Source: Saccoglossus kowalevskii (taxonomy: Eukaryota; Hemichordata; Enteropneusta; Harrimaniidae). From it: DNA of 28,689 nucleotides. The first letter of the stretch is position 1. Each line of letters begins with the position of its first letter. The position numbers were made by a program, and so were the translations under genes. Below, in pieces: positions 10,653 through 19,479 of this stretch. The notes under the pieces were generated by a model. The model did not search any database, had not been told where the DNA came from, and worked only from the letters and a program-made list of their open reading frames with translations. The DNA lies in assembly GCF_000003605.2 (NCBI RefSeq), contig NW_003122928.1, positions 68,598-97,286 on the forward strand. The letters run 5' to 3'.

Positions 10653-11298
10653 TGAAATGGTATGGTCCAATTCAAAAATTTGTATTGCTGTGTCTTCTAA
10701 AAACATGAGATCACAATGATTTCTGTTAATTTTTTACTGTTGTAGATCCTGAGAACTAGCCACTGAATATGATGTCGGGAATGAATAGTATTTTGAACAA
10801 GCTTTATTAATTATTGCTGGCAATATTACAATATGAATATCTAGAAAATCGTGACACCATTCTAGCTGTTGTATTGTTATGCTTCTTAAATATTTTTTTC
10901 AAATGTCTTGAAACAGATTAAAATATAAGGATTGTAAAATATTAAGATGAAATAGTGTCCAACAAATTAATTTGTATATGGTAAACTCATTTTTTAAAGA
11001 ATTCAGTGAAAATATTATAAAATAAAATAACTTAAATAGAAATATTATGTGTATTTTTGGATGTGGAGACTTGGCTGGCCCACTCAAAAATAAAAAGATG
11101 TGAGGTCTCCAGTTCTTTGTTATTTTATTCTTTTTTTATTTGTGAAAAAACTTGTGAAAAGACTGCAAACAATTAACACTCATAGTGCAGGGCTAGTTTT
11201 CAACATGTCTTTTGCGTGAGTGTGAAATTGCATTGGTTTAGTGACTAAATCTTATTTTTTTTAATAATAGAATTTCTTTAATTTGGGGGAGTCCTTCT
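10653..11298. repeat. Inner inverted repeat, left arm
   Basis: The reverse complement matches 11340-11924. The outer edge is TGAAATGGTATGGTCC facing GGACCATACCATTTCA. Further anchors are GATCCTGAGAACTAGCCA (about 10746), TTATTAATTATTGCTGGCAA (about 10803), AGTGCAGGGCTAGTTTTCA (about 11183), GGTTTAGTGACTA (about 11236), and a T-rich block ending CTTCTA at the loop. The two arms could fold into a cruciform or, if transcribed, a long hairpin RNA. Confidence 0.9.
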
Positions 11299-11339
11299 AA
11301 AAAAAGAAAAGATTTATATGTATATCTGTTCTATTTTTA
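11299..11339. other. Loop at the centre of the inner inverted repeat
   Basis: About 41 bases, A-rich then T-rich, lie between the paired arms. They mark the symmetry centre of the inner palindrome (about 11319). The outer arms are symmetric about a point near 10.6 kb, because the two spacers differ in length. Confidence 0.75.
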
Positions 11340-11924
11340 TAGAAGAACCTTCCCAAATAAAAAAAATTCTAAAATTTAAAAACATAAGAGGTAGTCACTA
11401 AACCATGTACTTTCACACTCAAGCAAGAGAATATACATTTGTTGGTGAACTAGCCTTGCACTGTGAGTGTTTTATTGTTTACACTCTGTAAAANNNNNNN
11501 NNNNNNNNNNNNNNNNNNNNNNNNNNNNNNNNNNNNNNNNNNNNNNNNNNNNNNNNNNNNNNNNNNNNNNNNNNNNNNNNNNNNNNNNNNNNNNNNNNNN
11601 NNNNNNNNNNNNNNNNNNNNNNNNNNCTACATACAAAAATACACATAATATTTCTATTTAATTTATTTTATTAAAAACAAAATATTTTAGAAGCATAACA
11701 ATACAACGACTAGATTTGGTGTAACAGTTTGCTCTCAATTCATACTGGAATATTGCCAGCAATAATTAATAAAGCTTGTTCAGAAAATCATTTATTCCCG
11801 ATATCATATTCAATGGCTAGTTCTCAGGATCTACAACAGTAAATAAATAAAGAGAAATCATTGTGATCTCATGTTTTTAGAAGACACAGCAATACAAATT
11901 TTTGAATTGGACCATACCATTTCA
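11340..11924. repeat. Inner inverted repeat, right arm (contains the gap)
   Basis: Mirror of 10653-11298. It starts at TAGAAGAACCTTCCCAAAT and ends at ACCATACCATTTCA. It is interrupted by the N run at 11494-11626; sequence on both sides of the gap pairs with the left arm in the right order. Confidence 0.9.
11494..11626. other. Assembly gap (133 N)
   Basis: A run of N inside the right inner arm. The flanks pair with about 11161-11190 and 11020-11068 of the left arm. The missing part should therefore correspond to about 11068-11160, roughly 90-95 bases, somewhat shorter than the N run. Open frames that include the N run are artefacts. Confidence 0.97.
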
Positions 11925-12442
11925 TACCGGAAAGAAACAGATCGCATTATTTTTTTCAAGATAGCTAAATTATTATTTCTTCTCCAACTATCATGTAGAT
12001 ATATATGTCAATTAACACGGAATGGTGGTGAGAGTCGTCTGAAAAACTGTTTTGTTGCCAATGTTCCACTAAATTTGTTTATTCATTGGTTCAATTATTT
12101 TTTACCGGAAATGGCTTTCTGTGTTTACACAGAGATCACGTGACTATACACGTCCATACACACACTATCTTGTCGATTTCATATCCAGTGTGAAATAAGC
12201 TTTCCATCAATATATAGCTTTGTGTTGTTCAGTAAATATTTTATATGAAAATATAAGTTTAGAAAATCAATACCAAAAACGTGTACAGCATTCTTAAACA
12301 AACTAAACAGATATATATATGTTGAGTAATAAATAATAAAAATTGATTTTTTTCCGCAATGTAGCAACAATTCCAGATACCGTCAAAAGTGTTGTGGCCG
12401 ATCTCACTCATTATATATATTTGTGTAATTGCCTCATCGATT

Positions 12443-12544
12443 TTAAACGCATCCACATTCAAACAAGATCCATGGATTATCATCAGCAGTGTCAGGACCA
12501 TTTAACAGCGCCGCCACCGACAAAGATTGCGACACAAACGACAT
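12443..12544 (-). CDS. Weak candidate small ORF, 33 residues
   Basis: The minus-strand frame starts MSFVSQSLSVAALLNGPDT, ends WILFECGCV, and closes with TAA. It stands out by its locally higher GC and protein-like composition. No splice donor is obvious and no family is recognised. It overlaps longer frames in other phases that look like chance. Confidence 0.2.
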   Translation of the reverse strand: MSFVSQSLSVAALLNGPDTADDNPWILFECGCV

Positions 12545-12639
12545 ATGTATGGCTATCAAATGGAAAATTGTGCTTATTATATTTCCTATTACCAGTGACA
12601 ATTGTAATTATAGTATAATTAAGCAATACCCCCCCCCCA

Positions 12640-12800
12640 CGAAATATAGCCTAATTCACGACATACTGTAAAACACGTCTCTTTAGCTAATTTTATTTCG
12701 CTAATTCAAGATGTCGCTAATTCAGAATAAAGTATATTCTCACAATGAAATTATTGGCATTTTAACTAAATTAAGATTTTGTTAATTTGTGTATTGAGTA
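12640..12800. repeat. Possible dispersed repeat with GCTAATT words
   Basis: ACTGTAAAACACGTCTCTT is followed by several AGCTAATT or CGCTAATTC words. A stretch of similar build occurs at 18195-18335 (ACCGTAAAAACT, TCTCTTAATTTG, ATTAATTCGCC). The shared TAC-YGTAAAA start and TCTCTT plus TAATT words suggest two diverged members of one family, but the alignment is loose. Confidence 0.35.
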
Positions 12801-13576
12801 AAATTTGCTAAAATGGCATGTTGTTGTTCTGAGTTAAGTTTGTTGATTTAACTTTAAGATTGGATTCTCGCATCGTTTTTGTGACACGTACATGATGTAC
12901 CTTGTCTCAACTCAGTCCGAATGAATGACTTTGCACGTTGGTGTTCTATACTGATCGCTTTAGTTTCTAAAGCGAATATTACAGTTGCTTTCTAAGTGTT
13001 TTCCCGTTCTACCTTACAAATCATAAGGGTTATATTAGAGTTATATTATTTACTATATATTAGCTCGCTTGTAACATAATATTATTTTGCTTTGTGATAC
13101 ATAGGGAATGGTCAACCTCCAGGCCATGTGACAGCACTATATCGCTTGGTAACTAATCTGAAACGTCAAGAGAGTTGTGCTTGACCTTTGAACAGCTGAA
13201 CAGTAAAGGTCGCTCCACTGAGAAGTTCAGCCAATACAGGTATGTAACGGTTTCTGCTCACGAACCATCACAATTAACCAGGTAGATAATCATGGTTATA
13301 TACCCATATACATGCTTTCTTATTGATCTAATTCAAGATCAACTTTACAAAAACCGTTGCTTACAAGAAGCATAGTTAATCACATGAACTTAAGGTTCAA
13401 AGTTCAACTCATAACCGTGTATAAACGCGAACGAATATATTCAACTATACAATTTTGATATGTATCACAAGCCTATTATTTAGCTCAATGCCATTGGATA
13501 CAATTTAATCACTAATGAGTGATAACGTCATTAAAACCTGAAGGTATATTATTTCATATTTTTTAAACAGTTTGAA

Positions 13577-14202
13577 ATGACGTCACATCGCCCACGTCGT
13601 GTTGCAATATCGAAACACCAACGGACTACATCAACAGCTCTTCTACAATGTTTTGCAGGCCGAGAAAATTTTTGTTTTCAAAGATATCGCTGATTTTATG
13701 GTAGAAAAATATGACAAAATACCAGACGGATATACACACACTTTTGTGATTCGTGATCCAAATCAAAGTATTTCTAGTTTCTGGAACAAAATAATAAACA
13801 CTGGAGTTTCAACCTTCCCACGTAGGTATTCATATGGAAGCCTTAAACCAGTATTGAATTTATTCACAGAACAAAATCAAACCTGCATATTGACGCTCAC
13901 GATCTGTCTCAGTTTCTTGAAATAGTATTGACACAGTTCTGCGAGCGGATTGGTGTAACATTCAATGAGAAAATGCTTCAATGGGATTCTCAAAACATGG
14001 ATGATTGGCACCCTTTCATAAAACATAACAAAAATGGGGAAACTTGTTTGGTAATGCACTTAAAAGTACTAGTTGTCACCCTCCACCGACCAAGAACACG
14101 CCGATTGATTTGTCAGTCATTCCGGAAAACGGCCTGGTTGCATTAGAAGAATTTAAACCAATTTATGAGTTATTGTACGAGGTACGATTGAAGCCGTACT
14201 AG
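13577..14202 (+). pseudogene. Sulfotransferase-like protein, decayed copy B
   Basis: Plus-strand mirror of copy A, from ATG (13577) to TAG (14200-14202). The N-terminal part (RRVAISKHQRTTSTALLQCF) is followed by a deletion of about 140 bases near 13667. It removes the FMEPYEVPF region and shifts the frame, so KDIADFMV and YTHTFVIRDPNQSISSFW continue in another phase. About four bases are missing before IDAHDLSQF (about 13890) and one base near 14040. Otherwise the C-terminal part is better kept than in A: LTQFCERIGVTFNEKMLQWD, FGNALKSTS, and the final stretch to LYEVRLKPY have no stop within their own phases. The lesions differ from those of copy A. The three premature stops of A are sense codons here, and the 140 bases lost here are present there. 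Confidence 0.8.
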
Positions 14203-14704
14203 CTGACACCTCGCCTGCCAGATATACGTAATTAACACTTATAGTATAATTCACGTTCGAAATAACGGGATGATTCCATTGTGAAGTCTTGATAATTACT
14301 GTAGAACTGAATTTGATCTTGATTCCATTAATTCATGAAACCATTATGGCAGGTATTGCATGTTTCAATATCTTGTATATTCAAAGTAAAATAGTACATG
14401 TACACAGTTGTTTGTTTTAATAACCAGACATGTTGAATACTGTACTCTTTATAGATCTAATGTGCCTTTAGATAATAAAGATCCAAGATTGAGAGACAGG
14501 TATTTAACAGTGTAAATATATGTCTATGTGGTGTTGTTGTTTTCTCTTTCAAAATTAATTCTATTAATAGGTTTGCTAATTTTTTGAATTGTGTTCTATA
14601 TACGCTTTTTCGAGATATTGGTGACATTTCACTTCAAATTGCCTTATGCGTGTGGTTAAAATAACTAACATCACTGACGTTAAAAGTTCAAACCAATTTA
14701 GTTT

Positions 14705-14854
14705 GTGTGTGACCAGCTTATGGGTTATAATATGCCAAAAATTATGCATTTGTTAGACATAGAAGTAGACAGAGTAAAAACACTGATACGTTCGGTAATG
14801 AAAATGTTTCCTAAGATGTGTCAATTAGACAGTAAACCTATATATTGTTACTAA
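14705..14854 (+). other. Open frame shared by both arms, right copy
   Basis: Partner of 6405-6611: 50 codons from GTG, with MGYNMPKIMHLLDIEVDRVK, then a TAA. The block is conserved between arms but the downstream residues diverge and the frame closes earlier. It is probably non-coding sequence sharing descent. Confidence 0.25.
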
Positions 14855-16139
14855 TTCCTGTATTATGCAGTATAAAAATTTTTAATATCGAAATAGTGAT
14901 GAGCATAGAGTAATTACCTCGTACATGTACTCAATTGTGTTTAAACATTTTGCTGTATACATGAATGTGTATACAATTCAAGTTATATTATTTATGTAAT
15001 TCCTTAATTCGAAACTTTCTGAGGACAATGAGTAATTATAATCGTTTATTACTATGACGTGATAGTCCGTGTGCATTTTTCATAAGAGTTATTGGTCACA
15101 GTTCACATTGCTGGTTTGATAAATTATTACGCTGCTTCAGGACTTCAATTCACGTTTTTGACATGAAAAGAACAGATCATAGCAGAAGTTAGTATTCTTT
15201 GTTTTTATTAGTTGAGAATCTTTTTCGCTACTTACTCTAGATTCTCAATCGGCAAGATTGTAATTGTTAGGCTATGTTGTTTTCATTTTAATGAATAACC
15301 ACTGAAATATTCATTAAATTGTTGCGACAATCACGTGACAGTCTGCCTTTATTAGACGTTCTTCAATGTCGAGTTATTTGTTAGTTATTGCATATCCGAA
15401 TAAAGTTACCTATTAATTTGTGTATGTCGATATAAAGAGATACAGAGTGTAAATATAAAAAGAAATCCCAATTAAAACAGGAATTCACAAATATTTAACA
15501 ACCACACTATAACAATAAATTGTGTACAAACATGAACACGTATGGCAATTTATAATATATATTACATAATTGGAGTTATAACATGCAGATTCATATTATT
15601 TTCTTTTCAATATAGTTACACGGGACTGGTGTACTCTAGGGCACTGGTCTCCATGCCGACCATAATCTGAAGTCAATGTATGTTGTGGACTTTGGTTTGC
15701 GCAAATACAAAATCCGCGTAGTATGACCTTTTCAGCAGATAATTGCATGTCTCAAACATTTAAACGAGTCTCCTGATGTGTCATATTAATCAGTAACTCA
15801 ATACTGATAAACACGCTGTCAATACATATACAGGCATCCGTATACCCTGAATGTATTAGAAACATTGGCAACCGTTGGAGTCTCTCAAAATCAGACACAT
15901 TGTACACGAATTTGCTCAAGGAGAGAAACATGGATTAATAACTCTTAAAGTTGCATTGTTAGAAATGTTTTGTTTGAAGGCAATGGCATGTTAAGTGATA
16001 TGTGCACTGTAATAAATGCGGCAGCTACATATTCGCGCATGTTCCGTAACTCTGGTTGTTATTTTTGCATTTAGATTGTCATCAAATCACCGAAACACTA
16101 CTGTCGAAGAATGATCAACATTATCGATTATTACAAACA

Positions 16140-16860
16140 CAATATTTTATGATTAGTTTAGATTAGCCTGAGTCTATATGCACATCAGATGTTTGACTAG
16201 ATTACTGTATAACAATTATACTTATTTTTTTTTTAAATTGTGACATATATTGTAAGTGAAAAGTACATTTAAAAGCAGAGCCCTTGATGTCTGAATGTTT
16301 GATACTTTGCAACAATCCATTGCACATGTTTATTTTTAGACTGCTGATACAGTCACCGGATTGTGTTGTCAGCAACATTTGATATACAAGCATCTTGTCT
16401 TCCCCGTGGCATAATGGAATGTGTTTAGCTCAGTGTTGTTGGCAATGAAAATAAATATGAGATCATTGACCCGAGTCTCCTACTTTAAATTGGATAAAAA
16501 GTGGTTTATTCCACTATCAAAATTGGCATCCTCTTTACAGTGATTTGTCGGCTATTTTGAGATAACCATTTCGTTGGATACATGTTATTGTTTTCATAGC
16601 CATACTTTTAGTTTTTTGTGTCTAATCAGGTGATATTTGTTCTGCAGCGCTCACATTTATAGGTACAATTTCAATTGAATGCGTGTCTTGGATATGTTAC
16701 TTGATTCTCACTAGACAACAATACTTGATGTCGAGTTAATGCTTTTGCCTTACTTAACTCTTTGGCGACTACAACACCTAGTCTTCAATCAATGCGCATG
16801 AGATAAAAGTAACTGGAATTATAATGAAGCATCGGAATAATACCTTTATTTGATACCTTT
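16140..16860. other. No supported gene outside the right arm
   Basis: AT-rich sequence with only short frames, including one on the minus strand at 16202-16393 that resembles no family. The base after the inverted-repeat end does not repeat the sequence flanking the left arm. Confidence 0.5.
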
Positions 16861-16889
16861 TGCAAATTTTAGAGCCCTCGAAAATGCTC

Positions 16890-17040
16890 TTCGCTGTTAT
16901 CCGGGACTCGAACTGGGGACTAGTTAGCCTGACATGTAGGCGTAATATACCCCGCTGGCCGAACGGCATTATACCTCATGTTGGGTTTAGAGCACCGCTG
17001 AAGGCGCAGCTCACGCGACTCGTCATGCTCGGGACTCGTA
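16890..17040 (-). mobile_element. tRNA-like SINE candidate
   Basis: On the minus strand this GC-richer island contains a B-box-like GTTCGAGTCC (16904-16913). About 40 bases upstream is an A-box-like GGCCAGCGGGG, and between them a GCCT/AGGC stem with a seven-base loop resembles an anticodon arm. The T-stem pairs poorly and T33 is not kept, so this is not a functional tRNA. The set fits a tRNA-derived SINE head or an old tRNA pseudogene. No poly-A tail or target duplication was identified, so the ends are uncertain. Confidence 0.4.
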
Positions 17041-17049
17041 AGTAAATAT

Positions 17050-17890
17050 ATATATTTACATATACACCTTCAGGAAATAGTATTCTTACATGTGATTTAA
17101 AATACAATTGCAACTTCAGAACAATAAATTGCCAAAGGTTTTTCAAATGTAAATGTATCACAAAGTGCTAATTGTAGAAACATTTTTGTGCGAGATTAAC
17201 TAAAACACCATTCTTCCTAACTGTTTTATTTTGAAGAACTTCCTAAAACAAACACACGTGTAATGTACGATTGAACAAATTACCATAAATATCATAATTT
17301 TTTTTCAAATTTTTCTCAATCATACGAGTTATGGCGTTATTATTAACATCCTTCCCGGTTCAATGGCCATTTTTTTAGCGTGCGAGTAATAACAGCATCG
17401 CTAATTAATTGTGTCGTCACGGCCGGCATAAATTTTGTTTTACGGAGCTTATTACATATAGGGGAAAACGTGACGAATTAAGGTAGCGACAGGGGAAATC
17501 TGGTCAAATTTTCATGTTTTTTTAATAATCGGTATATCACTTTCTTTTAGTGTATTATTTCAGTACAACTAACAAACAAATAATACTAATGTTATAGAAG
17601 AAAATTGGAGAGAAAACTGAGCACAGCAAGCTGACTTCATTTGCCATTTAAAATGCAAACAACCACTTAATTATTTACATAATCCAAATGATGGATAAAT
17701 TGTGAACAATAGCATTACGTTGCTTCAAGTAATCTGTTGTCTCTGTAGCTCGACTGTTTGCTATTGTAAAGAAAGTCCCATTTTATCACTTACCGTTATA
17801 TTGCCAGTGTCAACAGTTTCCTTATACACACATTCATTATTGGAAGAGCGAACGCACAACACTTTTTTCGGCAAGGTCGTCAAAAAAAGT
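17050..17890. other. No supported gene
   Basis: AT-rich sequence. The 68-codon plus-strand frame at 17702-17908 (starting MNNSITLLQVICC) has a hydrophobic start but no recognisable product. Confidence 0.45.
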
Positions 17891-17900
17891 ATTTTGAATC

Positions 17901-18192
17901 ATGAGTGAAGAGAAACGGGTCCCACTGAGTGGGTACAGCCGAACATTAAACCCTGTTTCAGATGATTAAGAAGACGCAACTTTTGTACGGAGAAGATTGA
18001 TTTGTATAGTGACAGCGACACTGTCATTTCCGTTGACGAAGAAGTACGCTCGCGCGAGTGACAAACATTTGCTAATTTTAGTGAAATTGGAGTCTGTAAA
18101 CGAGCAAAGTAGCGACATGCTGCCTTGCCCTTTGTGAAAGAAAAGTGGAGTTCGGATAGTGGAGGACATGGACAGACTCCATGGATGGGGCA
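17901..18192 (+). pseudogene. Decayed acidic reading frame, possibly transposon-derived
   Basis: ATG at 17901 opens MSEEKRVPLSGYSRTLNPVS and DD, then TAA. Just downstream other phases read DLYSDSDTVISVDEEVRSRE and LPFVKEKWSSDSGGHGQTPW. Such acidic, serine-rich segments in successive phases look like one protein frame scattered by frameshifts. N-terminal regions of several DNA transposases are acidic in this way, but no catalytic domain is visible, so the origin is a guess. The stretch is richer in GC than its surroundings. Confidence 0.35.
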
Positions 18193-18194
18193 GG

Positions 18195-18335
18195 TATTTA
18201 CACTACCGTAAAAACTATTAATTCACGGTCTCTTAATTTGCCAACCTATTTCATTCTATTATTATTTGTATATTATTAATTCGCCACGTTAAAAAATAAT
18301 TTGAATCCTATTAATTTGTCATCAATATCGCCATA
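18195..18335. repeat. Possible dispersed repeat with TTAATTYG words
   Basis: Contains ACCGTAAAAACTATTAATTC, then TCTCTTAATTTGCC, ATTAATTCGCC and ATTAATTTGTC at irregular spacing. It resembles the stretch at 12640-12800 in word order and is probably a diverged member of the same family. Confidence 0.35.
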
Positions 18336-18339
18336 TAAC

Positions 18340-19150
18340 TTGTTATCAGTATGTGTTTGTCGTCACGACGTATACACTTTACCGATTACCTCAAGTAGCT
18401 GTGACCACCGGCGATCGTCGCAGCAAGCACAGCTTTGACCGAAAAAAAATTCATTCACACATAACAATAAAGTTGTTTTGCTGGATAATTATATAGTAAT
18501 CGAGCAGTAAATAAATATTGTGAATATCTATGATCAGCAATAATATCGAAAATGTACGACAGCCACAGAGTTGAATCGGCATGCGTCTGCTGTTTTGGAA
18601 AGTGAATTCAGTTCTTACAAGCGTCTACTTTGTGGACCACCCGGGTGCGTGAATTGACAATTTCGATTGGCCAAACGTTTGACCGCTTGTCATAATTCCG
18701 TGATCGACGAGATGAGTGGAGCCTGGTTTAAAAACAATGGTTTAACACAAAAACAGGCCCAAGTTACTGTTATGGCGCCGGTGCTGATTGCACGGCTGAC
18801 GGCGTATTTTGCGTTAAACTGAAAGGGCACATGTAAATTTGTTTCGCAAGCAACACATGGCCACGTAAATACCTGCTAGATTCAGATCGCACGGCTTTCT
18901 TTTATTATTTCTAGCCAGTAACGTCAGAGGCAAAAAAACAGTCCCCAGCACGCATATCATTTGGTACAGGATAACTCTTTCTGGGGGATTTTTGTTTGGT
19001 TGCACCAGGATTTTACCACTGCAAGGAATATTCAAACCCAGACCTAACGTGAATTCTTCGTAATGTTTTTGTTGCATTGCCACAGGCAAGCGATGTGACA
19101 GCGCCTACAGAACCGATGCGTCTTAGGTCTCAAAATAATTTATCAGATGT
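18340..19150. other. No supported gene
   Basis: Somewhat higher GC than the average of the window. The minus-strand frame at 18814-19089 (starting MPVAMQQKHYEEFTLGLG) has no recognised domain or splice context. Confidence 0.45.
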
Positions 19151-19156
19151 TACAAT

Positions 19157-19305
19157 GACTACTTTCTGATCCCTTCCAGTCATTGTAGATATTATGAGCT
19201 CATTTGAAAATTCAATGTTGTAAATAGATAGGTGCGTGCCAGCTGTGTTTTTAAACGAGATGTGTCACGCAATACAGACTATTTCCTGTCCCCTTCCAGT
19301 CAACA
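19157..19305. repeat. Pair of imperfect direct repeats
   Basis: GACTACTTTCTGATCCCTTC (from about 19157) and GACTATTTCCTGTCCCCTTC (from about 19277), each followed by CAGTCA, lie about 120 bases apart in the same orientation. This may be a decayed tandem repeat. Confidence 0.5.
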
Positions 19306-19453
19306 AAAGTGTTTCGTCTTTGCCCAGACAAAAGAATTATTTATTGGTAGTCTGAGGTCTTCGTACACGATATGCTTTTACAAGTGTTTCTTTTGTACAT
19401 CTCCTTTTTCACGGCTGATTTTTCCGTTTTCGTTCATCTCCCCTTGCCAAAAC

Positions 19454-19473
19454 CACGGTTAATAGTAACCGTG
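19454..19473. repeat. Short perfect hairpin
   Basis: CACGGTTA-ATAG-TAACCGTG is an eight-base perfect stem with a four-base loop. It is flanked on both sides by GCCAAAAC-like words. No function can be assigned. Confidence 0.6.
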
Positions 19474-19479
19474 CCAAAA

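Larger units (their letters stand above)
11925..13034. other. Right spacer between inner and outer inverted repeats
   Basis: About 1.1 kb with no match in the left spacer. It holds a poly-C run near 12630, a stretch with repeated GCTAATT words (12650-12730), and overlapping short open frames on both strands around 12340-12620. No recognised gene. Confidence 0.6.
13035..16138. repeat. Large inverted repeat, right outer arm
   Basis: Mirror of 5086-8415. Its outer end is ATTATCGATTATTACAAAC and its inner side holds GGAATGGTCAACC near 13107. It carries the second sulfotransferase-like copy, on the plus strand. It is about 0.2 kb shorter than the left arm; one clear cause is a deletion of about 140 bases inside the gene copy. 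Confidence 0.9.

Noticed and set aside
11463..11661. Open frames across the N run
   Set aside because: They exist only because N is treated as any base; this is an assembly gap.
5086..16138. Whole palindrome as one DNA transposon with very long terminal inverted repeats
   Set aside because: No transposase, no target-site duplication and no terminal motif were visible at the outer ends.
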